Below, piece by piece: positions 15,707-23,990 of a stretch of 47,776 nt of DNA (within the stretch, counting starts at the first letter, position 1; every line of letters starts with the position of its first letter). The DNA is from Candidatus Undinarchaeales archaeon SRR5007147.bin71. GTDB lineage: Archaea > Undinarchaeota > Undinarchaeia > Undinarchaeales > Undinarchaeaceae. The stretch lies in contig DVAE01000001.1 in the NCBI GenBank assembly GCA_014189675.1, positions 1 through 47,776 on the forward strand. The letters are read 5' to 3'. The notes beneath the pieces are model-generated. The model saw nothing but the letters and a program-made list of their open reading frames with translations. It was not told where the DNA came from and made no database searches. A program made the position numbers and the translations under genes.

Positions 15707-16886
15707 TTATTCCTCCCACTCTTTCAAGAATTATTTTCTTCAAGTCGGCCTTTACTACCTCTACTGGTATTTTCTGAATAAAGGGCTCAAAAAATCCTTC
15801 CACGAGTTTTCTCTTTGCAGTAATTTCATCCATTCCGCGTGTCATCATATAAAATAACTTACTCTTGTCAATCTGTCCAATTGCAGTTCCATGGCTGCAT
15901 TTTACATCGTTGTTGTCAATTTCTAGATTGGGGACAGCCGAAGCTTCCGCATCACTACTTAACAGTAATGTTTCCTCGTTTTGATATCCGTCTGAATTTG
16001 GTGCCCCTTTTTCAATCCGCACAAGGCCACGGTATATTGCCTTTGATTTTCCATCTAAGGCGCCTTTGACATCTAAATATGATTTTGTATCCTTTGCTTT
16101 ATGATGTGCCTCCAGATAAAAATCAAAATTCTGCTCACCTCTTCCAAAGAACATACTTCTGCTACTTACATTAGAACCACGGCCTTCAAGGTTTGTAATA
16201 AGGGTAACCCCTCCAAACCTCGCTCCAATATCACATGCTATCCAATCGATAGTGGCATCTTTTTGTACATGGGCAATTTTCTTTGAGAAGTAATTTGTCT
16301 TTTCACTAAGATTTTGGAATTCACCATATTGAATTCTTGCTGAATCTTGAACATGAATCTCAATATTACTTGTTTTGAATTGCGGGTTCCCGGTGCTCTT
16401 CTGGAGAACTGTCATCTTGCTTCTAGGCTCTGCAACAAGTAAATTATGCTCAGCAATTGCAATTGCTTTTGCATCACTTGTAATATTAACAGGAGTTTTA
16501 ACTTCGCTTCCCTCTGTAATTTTTACAAACAGTCCTTCACTCCAAACAGCCTGGTGAAGTGCTTCAATTTTATTTACTGGGCTTGTCTTGAATAAGTAGT
16601 CTTTCAAATCCTCGTCTTTAACCGCATCTGAAAGCTTCTTAACAATAATTTTATCGTCTGCAGTGCTTCTTATCTCTGAAGGTAGGCTCCAAAGGTTTTT
16701 CGGAACTGCAATTTCCAAATCAAGCGTATCAGTGTTTAGATTTATCCCCAGCCCGTAACTGAAGTTCGGGTCTTCAAATTTTTCAAATTGCTTCAATCCA
16801 TCTAGCCGTTTCTTTAGTAGCCATTTTGGCTCGTCTCTGCCTGCAGAGAATACCCTAATTGCTTCAGTACTCAATTCAGAAGACAT
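15690..16886 (-). CDS. sufD: Fe-S assembly scaffold subunit SufD
   Basis: A 398-aa beta-helix protein paralogous to SufB. The N-terminus has the Suf-type RDEPKWLLKKRLDGLKQF helix, and the C-terminal half contains the repeats leading to AVPNLEIDNNDVKCSHGTAIGQID and LFYMMTRGMDEITAKRKLVEGFFEP. The KCSHG segment carries the His normally conserved in SufD. It follows sufB by 2 nt and partners with SufB and SufC. Confidence 0.95.
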   Translation of the reverse strand: MSSELSTEAIRVFSAGRDEPKWLLKKRLDGLKQFEKFEDPNFSYGLGINLNTDTLDLEIAVPKNLWSLPSEIRSTADDKIIVKKLSDAVKDEDLKDYLFKTSPVNKIEALHQAVWSEGLFVKITEGSEVKTPVNITSDAKAIAIAEHNLLVAEPRSKMTVLQKSTGNPQFKTSNIEIHVQDSARIQYGEFQNLSEKTNYFSKKIAHVQKDATIDWIACDIGARFGGVTLITNLEGRGSNVSSRSMFFGRGEQNFDFYLEAHHKAKDTKSYLDVKGALDGKSKAIYRGLVRIEKGAPNSDGYQNEETLLLSSDAEASAVPNLEIDNNDVKCSHGTAIGQIDKSKLFYMMTRGMDEITAKRKLVEGFFEPFIQKIPVEVVKADLKKIILERVGGINELKH

Positions 16887-16888
16887 AT

Positions 16889-18316
16889 TTAACCTATAGA
16901 GCCCTCCATCTCCATTTCAATAAGTCGATTTAATTCAACAGCGTATTCCAGGGGCAGTTCTTTCACTATTGGTTCGATAAATCCTGAAACAATCATTTTT
17001 TTTGCCTCTTCTTCGTTGAGCCCACGGGACATTAAGTAAAATATATCATCTGAGCTTATTTTTCCTACACTTGCTTCATGTGAAACGTCAACTGCGTCTT
17101 CATTTATTTTCATGTAAGGATATGTGTTTGAAACTGAGATGTCATCAACTAAAAGGGCGTCACACTGTACACTTGCTTTGCTATCTACAGCTCCCTTATT
17201 AATCCCAAGGTAGCCTCTGTAAGAAGTTACTCCCCCTCCTTTGCTTATACTCTTGGCTGTGATTGTTGAGCTTGTGTTCGGGGCAAGGTGGTACATCTTA
17301 CTTCCTGTGTCCTGATTCTGTTCCCCAGAAGCAAATGCAATTCCAAGGTAATCTGAGCGAGCACCTCTTCCAATGAGCAGACTTGATGGATAAAGCATTG
17401 TTACACAGCTTCCCATATTACCATTAACCCATTCAAGTGTTCCGTTCTTTTCAACAAGCCCTCTTTTGGTGTTTAGGTTGAATGTGGTTTTGCTCCAATT
17501 CTCCACGGAGCTATATCTTCCCTTAGCACCTTCATTGATGAATATTTCAACTCCACCTGCATGTAGGGAATATTCGTTATATTTTGGAGCTGAACAGCCC
17601 TCAATGTAATGGAATTCTGAATTTTTGTCAGCAATTAATAGTGTATGTTCAAATTGTCCTCCAGCTTCCGCATTCATTCTGAAGTAGGCCTGTAGAGGCA
17701 TGTCTACTTTCACACCTTCCGGAATATAGAGGAAAGTTCCTCCTGACCAGACCGCTCCATGCAGAGCTGCGAATTTATGCAGACTTGGTGGGATGCATTT
17801 AGTCATAAAGTGTTTTTTAACAAGTTCAGGATATTCCTGTACGCCTACATCCATATCTAAGAATACGACACCTTGGGTTTCCCACTCCTTCTTTAAATTG
17901 TGATATACAACATCACTTTCATACTGAGCTCCTACTCCTGCGAGAGATTTTTGTTCAGCTTCAGGTATTCCAAGTTTTTCAAATGTATTCTTGATATCGT
18001 CAGGAACCTCATCCCATGTTTTTGTATTTCGTTCAGCGTCGGGTGACATATAGAAATGAATCTTATTCAAATCGAGTTTCTCCAGTCTTGGGCCCCATGT
18101 TGGCATTGGCATTTTCTCAAAAATGTTCAGGCATTTTAATCTGTGTTCAAGCATCCAATCTGGTTCGTTCTTCTCTGAAGAAATTAATCTTACGACATCT
18201 TCACTCAGTCCGGGTTCAGGTTTTAAGCGATGCCGTTCCTCGTTTGCATGATCAAATCTCTCCCTATTAATTTTAGTGGCGAGTTTCTGCTTTTCCAGTA
18301 TTTGTGAATCAGTCAT
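16889..18316 (-). CDS. sufB: Fe-S assembly scaffold subunit SufB
   Basis: Core scaffold on which the cluster is built, 475 aa. It has the N-terminal EPDWMLEHRLKCLNIFEKMP helix, the segments YIEGCSAPKYNEYSLHAGGVEIF and GSCVTMLYPSSLLIGRGA, the conserved Cys in SVQCDALLVDD, and the C-terminal EASVGKISSDDIFYLMSRGL. It overlaps the upstream HTH regulator by 8 nt, so regulator and scaffold are translated from one message. Confidence 0.97.
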   Translation of the reverse strand: MTDSQILEKQKLATKINRERFDHANEERHRLKPEPGLSEDVVRLISSEKNEPDWMLEHRLKCLNIFEKMPMPTWGPRLEKLDLNKIHFYMSPDAERNTKTWDEVPDDIKNTFEKLGIPEAEQKSLAGVGAQYESDVVYHNLKKEWETQGVVFLDMDVGVQEYPELVKKHFMTKCIPPSLHKFAALHGAVWSGGTFLYIPEGVKVDMPLQAYFRMNAEAGGQFEHTLLIADKNSEFHYIEGCSAPKYNEYSLHAGGVEIFINEGAKGRYSSVENWSKTTFNLNTKRGLVEKNGTLEWVNGNMGSCVTMLYPSSLLIGRGARSDYLGIAFASGEQNQDTGSKMYHLAPNTSSTITAKSISKGGGVTSYRGYLGINKGAVDSKASVQCDALLVDDISVSNTYPYMKINEDAVDVSHEASVGKISSDDIFYLMSRGLNEEEAKKMIVSGFIEPIVKELPLEYAVELNRLIEMEMEGSIG

Positions 18317-18710
18317 TATTTTCCCCCTGGGGCCTGTTCTCAGGCGCTATATGGCATCCTGCACATGCATTTTCTGCTTCTGGATCGTCTTTTTTATGTA
18401 TATTACAAACTATGTCAAAAGCCCTGGGTAAATTAAGCAATCGTAAAAGTTCCTGAAGGGGCTCTGATGTACCATTTTTCAGTCTTTGTGAAGAAATACG
18501 AATTTCCTCAAGCATTTCATCCCCAAATTTGAGCCTTCCGCCTCTTTTCGCACTTCTATATTGTGAAATAGCGCTTGAAGTAACACCTAGAAGAGCTGCA
18601 GCATCACTTTGCTTGAGTTTTTGTTGGTCTATAAGTGAAAGTGCTAATTCGCGCCGTAGAGCTGGTAATACATAATTTGCTTGGATCTCTTGAGGTAATA
18701 GTGTTTTCAT
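18309..18710 (-). CDS. HTH regulator with Cys cluster, probable suf operon regulator
   Basis: A 133-aa protein. Residues ~25-60 form a helix-turn-helix (LKQSDAAALLGVTSSAISQYRSAKRGG), similar to archaeal COG2522 regulators. The C-terminal part has FDIVCNIHKK and ACAGCHI, three Cys and nearby His that could hold an Fe-S cluster. It is the first gene of the suf run and overlaps sufB by 8 nt. A TTAAC-AGCC-GTTAA palindrome lies 13-26 nt upstream of its ATG. An Fe-S-sensing autorepressor role, analogous to IscR/SufR but non-homologous, is my inference. Confidence 0.75.
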   Translation of the reverse strand: MKTLLPQEIQANYVLPALRRELALSLIDQQKLKQSDAAALLGVTSSAISQYRSAKRGGRLKFGDEMLEEIRISSQRLKNGTSEPLQELLRLLNLPRAFDIVCNIHKKDDPEAENACAGCHIAPENRPQGENND

Positions 18711-18722
18711 ACAATAATTAAG

Positions 18723-18736
18723 TTAACAGCCGTTAA
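18723..18736. promoter_or_regulatory. Palindromic operator candidate upstream of the suf run
   Basis: TTAAC-AGCC-GTTAA is a perfect 5-bp inverted repeat. It lies between the start codon of the HTH gene (18710) and a TATA-like GTTTTATTAAC (18734-18744, minus sense), overlapping the edge of the latter. A repressor bound here would block TBP/TFB or RNA polymerase. Confidence 0.5.
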
Positions 18737-18756
18737 TAAAACTTGTTATTTAAAAA

Positions 18757-18978
18757 TTATTCCTCTTCTGATATAGCATCAACTGGGCAATACTCTATAG
18801 ATTCCTCTATCATTTTTTTATTGTATTTTTTCTTTTTGATGACTTCTGCCTTTTCTCCCTGCTCTGTTTGCACCATTTTGAAATCAGGATCTTCAAAATT
18901 CACAGTTGGGCAAAGGCAACATCCTATACATTTTTCCTTGTCTACAATTGGCTTTTTCTCAGTAAATTCTTCACTCAT
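18757..18978 (-). CDS. [4Fe-4S] ferredoxin, single cluster
   Basis: A 73-aa ferredoxin. Cluster ligands are C17, C20 and C23 (CIGCCLCP), with a fourth C64 in the YCPVDAI motif. An additional Cys (C21) lies inside the first motif. The long insertion between motifs is Lys-rich. The ATG at 18978 is chosen because a TATA box (GTTTATAA, minus sense, 19001-19008) lies about 27 nt upstream; an earlier in-frame TTG is unlikely. It probably serves as an electron carrier and lies next to the suf genes. Confidence 0.88.
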   Translation of the reverse strand: MSEEFTEKKPIVDKEKCIGCCLCPTVNFEDPDFKMVQTEQGEKAEVIKKKKYNKKMIEESIEYCPVDAISEEE

Positions 18979-19000
18979 ATAAAACAAGTCATTTTTCGGC

Positions 19001-19008
19001 TTATAAAC
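19001..19008 (-). promoter_or_regulatory. TATA box of the ferredoxin gene
   Basis: GTTTATAA on the minus strand, centred about 27 nt from the ferredoxin ATG, which implies a leaderless transcript. Confidence 0.55.
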
Positions 19009-19022
19009 TCTTTCACTTAGCC

Positions 19023-19715
19023 CTAAACAGGTGCAACGGACATTAAATAATTCAGGAAGTCAATCAGTACATAGTGGTATAATATCCAGTTAAACATGTA
19101 GATTAGTGCAATTTGTATCATAACTTCTGGAACTGGCCTTGCCGTTAAAATAAGTGTCAAAATCACGAAGAAGACCATATAAACGGTAAGGCTCAGGAAA
19201 TAATAGAATCCAATGTTGATGAGGATACCACTTGTTCCAACAAGCTCAAATATAACACTTATAATTAAAGTCCAGATGCTCAAGTAGATTAACTGGGTGA
19301 TAGCTATTTGAGAGTCCTTGATTATTGCAAAATCAATAAGCCGAGGCTTTGAGTTTATTCTCACCATTATAAGTGTGGTTACAACAATTATTGAGAGGAC
19401 CAGCCATAGGCTGAAGTAAAGCATCAATCCAAAAAGTATTATGTGTACGAAGGCTATGCCTATCTGATTTAAAATGGACATCCTTGATAAAAGGAAAATC
19501 ACAGACAGCAACAAAATGGCGTTTATTGCTTCGTTTTCACCGCCAACATTTGCCGCCCACGCAAGAGTTATTATTAAACCAACTAGGAATACCATTACAA
19601 TTGTTGCAATAAATTTTCCTGGGTTAGGACTTCCTGAAGAATATTGTCTACCTTTTGTCACGGCACCCTTCATGCCGATTCCTCCTCCTAATTTTGAGGC
19701 TAAATCTTTCCGCAT
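19023..19715 (-). CDS. Polytopic membrane protein, unknown function
   Basis: A 230-aa protein. A basic cytosolic N-terminus (~35 residues, Gly-rich) is followed by about six hydrophobic segments. I do not recognise a family: no catalytic or transport motif is apparent. It follows another small membrane protein by 20 nt on the same strand and is probably cotranscribed with it. It ends 44 nt upstream of the ferredoxin start. Confidence 0.7.
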   Translation of the reverse strand: MRKDLASKLGGGIGMKGAVTKGRQYSSGSPNPGKFIATIVMVFLVGLIITLAWAANVGGENEAINAILLLSVIFLLSRMSILNQIGIAFVHIILFGLMLYFSLWLVLSIIVVTTLIMVRINSKPRLIDFAIIKDSQIAITQLIYLSIWTLIISVIFELVGTSGILINIGFYYFLSLTVYMVFFVILTLILTARPVPEVMIQIALIYMFNWILYHYVLIDFLNYLMSVAPV

Positions 19716-19735
19716 AGTCCACCACTGTTCTAGTA

Positions 19736-20194
19736 CTATTGCTTTGCCGTTTTATCTATCTTTGTATATCCAAAATAAAGCAATGCTGCGAGTGCAAAGC
19801 CTATCAAGCTCAGCCTGAGGTATTTATTCAGGAATCCCCAATATCTTAGTGTGGTGTAAATAAACAGGAATATTCCTCCACTTAGAAGCCCAGATCCGAC
19901 TGCGTCAAGGCTTGTAAGTAGTATCCCTGCCGCAATTGCTAGTGTTGCTATAGTTCCAAGCGCTATGAAACCAACTCTTGCGTGTTTTTCACTTTCTATG
20001 TCATATATCTCTTCGCAAGCTCGATAGTTAGGGTCATTATTTGGGTTAAAATAAGAGTCTCTTGTCTCATTTTTGTCTAAAAGATCCCAACAGTCATGAT
20101 CAGGACTTTCATAGAAAACGTCCATTCCATATGCAAAGAATATAGTGAATATCAGACCAATACCGATAATGACAAAGAATTTTTTGAAACCCAT
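19736..20194 (-). CDS. Small membrane protein with an extracytoplasmic Cys pair
   Basis: A 152-aa protein from the ATG at 20194. One N-terminal transmembrane helix is followed by an acidic, Asn/Asp-rich external loop with two Cys (DHDCWDLLDKNET and YRACEEIYDIE). Three more hydrophobic segments follow. The two Cys could form a disulfide outside the cell. No known family is recognised. An in-frame start at 20248 would add 18 residues that overlap the divergent RNase Z promoter, so I reject it. Confidence 0.65.
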   Translation of the reverse strand: MGFKKFFVIIGIGLIFTIFFAYGMDVFYESPDHDCWDLLDKNETRDSYFNPNNDPNYRACEEIYDIESEKHARVGFIALGTIATLAIAAGILLTSLDAVGSGLLSGGIFLFIYTTLRYWGFLNKYLRLSLIGFALAALLYFGYTKIDKTAKQ

Positions 20195-20258
20195 GTTATA
20201 GTTTAGTGGGAAATTTGTATATAAAGCTTTATTTAGTCTTATGTTCAATTATCAAACT

Positions 20259-21158
20259 ATGTTCAGAATAACTTTTCTCGGAACAAGCTCAGGCACGCCT
20301 ACCGTAGCGAGGGCTCATTCAGCAATAGCTCTTCACTTGGGTGGGGAGATACTTCTTTTCGACTGCGGAGAAGGAACTCAGAGGCAGATGATGAAGGCGA
20401 AAACATCTATGATGAAAGTCCGCAGAATTTTTATTACACACTGGCATGCTGACCATTCTCTTGGTCTTGGAGGTCTTATTCAGACAATGTCCTTGCTCGG
20501 AAGGACTGATGCTCTTGAGATATATGGTCCAAGTGGGACGAAAAAATATATGAAAAGCCTTCTTGATGTTGGTCACTTCAGTCCAAAATATCAGCTTCGC
20601 GTAAACGAGCTTAAGGATGGAGAAAAAGTTGAAACAAAGGACTACACTGTCTTGGCAATAGACGCTAAACATTCTGTTCCTGCCCTAAGTTATCGCATGG
20701 ATGAGCCCCAGAAACCTGGAAAATTTGACAGGAAAAAGGCAGAGTCTTTTGGGCTAAAACCACCTCAATTCGGTGAGCTTCAGCGCGGAAATACTCAAAA
20801 GGTTGGAAGAAAAACCATTAAGCCCTCAGATGTCATGGGTCCGCTCAGAGAGGGCGCTTCTTTTGTTTATTCAGGGGACACAGCGTATAATGAGTCTCTT
20901 GTAAAATTGTCGAAGAAGGCCACAGTCTTGGTCCACGAATCAAGCTTTGCTAATGATAAAAAAGACTTTGCAAAGGAAGTCCTACATTCAACAGCAGAAG
21001 ACGCTGCGACCGTCGCAAAAAAAGCAGGAGTCAAAAATCTTGTGCTGACTCATATAAGTCCAAGGTATCTGGAGACTGATGTTCTTTTGAAAGAAGCTAG
21101 TAAAATTTTCAAAAATACCACTCTTGTGAAAGATTTTGATAAGCTAGAATTTAAGTAG
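20259..21158 (+). CDS. rnz: Ribonuclease Z (tRNA 3' processing)
   Basis: Endonuclease that removes tRNA 3' trailers. The 299-aa protein begins ITFLGTSSGTPTVARAHS and has the metal motif FITHWHADHSLGLGG, then VYSGDTAYNESL and the C-terminal LTHISPRY, which supply the remaining ligands. Length is in the range of short-form RNase Z. Two in-frame ATGs (20241, 20259) follow a TATATAAAG box at 20219-20227. The later one matches the family N-terminus and is used here. Its stop abuts that of the Yip1-like gene. Confidence 0.94.
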   Translation: MFRITFLGTSSGTPTVARAHSAIALHLGGEILLFDCGEGTQRQMMKAKTSMMKVRRIFITHWHADHSLGLGGLIQTMSLLGRTDALEIYGPSGTKKYMKSLLDVGHFSPKYQLRVNELKDGEKVETKDYTVLAIDAKHSVPALSYRMDEPQKPGKFDRKKAESFGLKPPQFGELQRGNTQKVGRKTIKPSDVMGPLREGASFVYSGDTAYNESLVKLSKKATVLVHESSFANDKKDFAKEVLHSTAEDAATVAKKAGVKNLVLTHISPRYLETDVLLKEASKIFKNTTLVKDFDKLEFK

Positions 21159-22013
21159 TTAGCAGGCAGCTGCGATTGTAGTAAATACTGACACTATATA
21201 CGGTGCTGTATATGCAAAAATAACGATCATGGGTATTGCCCAGGCTAAAATAGCTTTCACTGTATCAAATCCATGGGAGACCTTTGTTGCAATCGTCAAA
21301 GGATAAAACCACAACATTCCAGCTATTAAATATGCTATAAATATTACGCAAGTATTAGGTATTGCCGAAACCATCGCCAGTAGGAGTACTATTGGCGACA
21401 TAGAAATTGCGATTAAGTGTGAGTGAGTTCTGAAACTTTTCTTTCCACCTATCGCCAGGGAGAAGAAATGTAGTAATGCGCTGAATGAAATCCACAGAAG
21501 TATTGCTACAAGAGGGTACACAAGAATATGTGAAAAGGATTTCAGTGCTCCTGCTTTTCCAAAAATACTTGAAATTCCAATTCCTGAAGCAAGAGCTTCA
21601 GTAGAAGCTCCTGTAAAAATTGTCGAAATCACCGTTATTAAGCCACCAATAAGTCCTCCTAAAACACCTGCAATGGCAATATGTGCCATTGAGTTTGGAA
21701 GTCTTGCTGCTTTTCTCTCTTTTGTAAAGATGGCAGTAGGCGACACAAAAACTCTTACCCACATCGTGAGATAATCAGCTATACTAAGTTCTCTCTCTTT
21801 CAGAGTTTTCGTTGCTGTCTTCCTTGGTCCGACTTGGACTTGCGTTGGTTTAGGTTTTGTTATTCCTTCTATGGAAGTATCTATTTTTCTAATGTCATGA
21901 CCAAAGCTTACAAGGTGCTGGCGAATATTCTCTTCACTGTGACCCAAAGCAATCTGTTGCTTTATGTACTCTTCCAGCCCTTCTTTAGTCATACTCTGCC
22001 TAAAGTTTTCCAT
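21159..22013 (-). CDS. Yip1-like membrane protein with N-terminal helical domain
   Basis: A 284-aa protein. Residues ~12-45 form a short helical domain with the pattern YIKQQIALGHSEENIRQHL followed by SFGHDIRKID. A linker and a YIP1-type domain with five or six transmembrane helices follow (VFVSPTAIF, ALLHFFSLAIGG). The helical domain reappears at the C-terminus of the surface protein at 40875-42527. Archaeal Yip1-like proteins have no settled function. The promoter region (22014-22101) is shared with the divergent AAA gene and contains TGCTATGTTTT twice in tandem. Confidence 0.75.
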   Translation of the reverse strand: MENFRQSMTKEGLEEYIKQQIALGHSEENIRQHLVSFGHDIRKIDTSIEGITKPKPTQVQVGPRKTATKTLKERELSIADYLTMWVRVFVSPTAIFTKERKAARLPNSMAHIAIAGVLGGLIGGLITVISTIFTGASTEALASGIGISSIFGKAGALKSFSHILVYPLVAILLWISFSALLHFFSLAIGGKKSFRTHSHLIAISMSPIVLLLAMVSAIPNTCVIFIAYLIAGMLWFYPLTIATKVSHGFDTVKAILAWAIPMIVIFAYTAPYIVSVFTTIAAAC

Positions 22014-22070
22014 TATATATCTCTTGCTTCTGCTATGTTTTGCTATGTTTTTGTTTGAAAATTGGTCAAA

Positions 22071-22080
22071 TATTTAAACT
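22071..22080 (+). promoter_or_regulatory. TATA box of the AAA ATPase gene
   Basis: TATTTAAACT centred about 26 nt upstream of the ATG at 22102, consistent with a leaderless message. Confidence 0.5.
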
Positions 22081-22101
22081 CGCTGCCACAGAGCTTAGTT
22101 T

Positions 22102-23265
22102 ATGCAGGAAAATCCCTTCAGCGATTCCGTCCCATCCCATCTTGCCATAGCGGCAACAGTTTACACCAAACCCCTTTCTGACCTTGAAAAACTATCTGAT
22201 ACCAATCGGTCAAAGCTTTTTCTTGTTATTGGGGACTATGGAAACGGAAAATCTCATGCATTAGAAAAGCTGAAGAATGATTTAAACATCAAGAAAAAGG
22301 ATACTCTTGCTGTGTACACCTCAGCCTTTGCCACAAAAAGCTTGAGAAGAATTTACGAACAGGTTTGCGCTGAGCTTATTACAGGGAAAATCGAAAAGTT
22401 TGAAAAAGGCAGTGAAGTTCGTCTAGCAATGGTCTCTAAAGGTATTCCTTCCAAAATAATTGAAATTTTTTATGAGGGCAATCATCTCAAAAATCTTGAC
22501 GGGATTTCTGAGTGTCTTCCTTTCGGCAAAGTGGTTAACTCTTCAGCTGATGCGGTTGATTTCATCTGTGCAATAAGTCTTCTTGTAGACCAGCTTGTAC
22601 TTTTAATAGATGATATTGAAGAAGCAAGTGTTCTTGAGAGGGCGGAACGCAAGGCATTTTTCGGTCACATAAGAGCTCTCTACGACCAGGCAGTGAGAAA
22701 GGACTTGAATCTTACTGTAATTTTGGCTATGACTTACAAAAAAGTTGAGCTTCTTGAGGCAGATCGCCCGGATTTGCTGGAAAGAACAGACCATTTTATT
22801 GATTTTGTCAAGCCTAGCAAGAAGGAGTTTTCTGAAATGGTTAAAAGGCGACTGGAGGTAAGTGGGCTTGGAAATTATTCTTTCACAGATGATACACTTG
22901 AAGCCACGTGGGAAGGCTTCCCTTCAATAAGGTCCATGTTTAATCTTCTCCGTGATAGTCTTGACAAGGCAGAGAAAGAAGGACTTGAGGAAATTAAATC
23001 TATAACTGTTCCTCAAAAGAAAAAATCGGAGATGGCAAGTGCTCTAAAAAGGGCAGCATATAAGCCGGCAGACGATGAAATTGTTACAGCTCTGAGAAAA
23101 AATGATGGTATGTATGTTGAAGAAATTGTGAGCAGAACTAAGATGAGCGCGTCATGGATACGTCACAGGCTCGCAGATTTGGTAAGAGGGAATATCCTAA
23201 GGAAGGAACAGGAGGCAAGAAATAAACCTGCCAAATACTATTTGGTAAAGGGTAAGAGTCGCTGA
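22102..23265 (+). CDS. AAA-type ATPase with C-terminal winged helix, Cdc6-like layout
   Basis: A 387-aa protein. The P-loop is GDYGNGKS (residues 44-51), Walker B is LVLLIDDIEEA (D170, D171), and a sensor-like segment VILAMTYKKVELLEADRPDLLER follows. The C-terminus (~325-385) is a winged helix (EEIVSRTKMSASWIRHRLADLV, with a basic tail). The layout resembles Orc1/Cdc6 and MoxR/STAND-like archaeal ATPases, but the canonical Cdc6 N-terminal signature is missing. I see no origin repeats upstream. DNA binding is likely; the precise role is unknown. Confidence 0.7.
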   Translation: MQENPFSDSVPSHLAIAATVYTKPLSDLEKLSDTNRSKLFLVIGDYGNGKSHALEKLKNDLNIKKKDTLAVYTSAFATKSLRRIYEQVCAELITGKIEKFEKGSEVRLAMVSKGIPSKIIEIFYEGNHLKNLDGISECLPFGKVVNSSADAVDFICAISLLVDQLVLLIDDIEEASVLERAERKAFFGHIRALYDQAVRKDLNLTVILAMTYKKVELLEADRPDLLERTDHFIDFVKPSKKEFSEMVKRRLEVSGLGNYSFTDDTLEATWEGFPSIRSMFNLLRDSLDKAEKEGLEEIKSITVPQKKKSEMASALKRAAYKPADDEIVTALRKNDGMYVEEIVSRTKMSASWIRHRLADLVRGNILRKEQEARNKPAKYYLVKGKSR

Positions 23266-23270
23266 ATTAT

Positions 23271-23990
23271 ATGAGAATTGGAGCCCGAGTTTTTTCAATT
23301 TCTGTAGATGAAGATGAATATCTCACTATACTAAATAGACTTGAAAAGAACTATTCGCTTATTGTAGATCCCAGGAAATTTGACACCCCTCTCAAAATAA
23401 ATGCGCGTTTCAAGACTCGGGACTCAAAAACCAGGTATATAGAATTAAATTCTAGCGGGATGGCTTATATTGAACACAGTGGATTGAAAAAAGAGGCCGA
23501 AAAAATTCTTGATTCCTTTAAATTTCTTATTTCATCTATGATGAGTGAGATGCAGGTAAAAGAGGAGGATTTTGAGATTGTTACAATGGAGCTCCTTTCC
23601 AGAAAAAAACCACTACTAATGCCAAATGACAAAGAGGAACTTCAAACATTCAGGCGTCTTGAAACCAAGAATATTCTCTCCCGGGCCCAGCCAGTGAAAT
23701 GTCCTCGATGCAGCCAGTCATTTCTCTTGCTCTATGAAAATTTAATTAATCCTGAACACAGGGTGCTTTGTTCTGATTGTATGTTCTGGTTTTCTCCTAA
23801 AAATAAAAAGGAAGTTTACGTGGTAAATGAGGAGTATATGAAGGTTATGAGTGGCGTATGGAACAAGGTTCAAAAGATAATAAATGCTAGCTGGAGGGAA
23901 GTTACAAGGCATGGCCTGCCAATGATAGGCCGTGGGAGTACTCTAGATGAAAAAAAACCTGAGAAAAAAACACCTTCTAAAAAGAAGTGA
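23271..23990 (+). CDS. Zinc-ribbon protein of unknown function
   Basis: A 239-aa protein. The N-terminal ~135 residues show no recognised family. A zinc ribbon lies at C144/C147 and C167/C170 (KCPRCSQSF and VLCSDCMFWFSP). The C-terminal ~25 residues are Lys-rich. It starts 5 nt after the AAA ATPase gene and overlaps the MTHFS gene by 44 nt. The tight pairing with the ATPase suggests a shared role, perhaps on nucleic acid; this is inference. Confidence 0.65.
   Translation: MRIGARVFSISVDEDEYLTILNRLEKNYSLIVDPRKFDTPLKINARFKTRDSKTRYIELNSSGMAYIEHSGLKKEAEKILDSFKFLISSMMSEMQVKEEDFEIVTMELLSRKKPLLMPNDKEELQTFRRLETKNILSRAQPVKCPRCSQSFLLLYENLINPEHRVLCSDCMFWFSPKNKKEVYVVNEEYMKVMSGVWNKVQKIINASWREVTRHGLPMIGRGSTLDEKKPEKKTPSKKK

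Noticed and set aside
22021-22080. Replication origin next to the Cdc6-like ATPase
   Set aside because: Only a short TGCTATGTTTT direct repeat is present; no origin recognition boxes or long A/T-rich unwinding region, and the ATPase lacks the classical Cdc6 signature.
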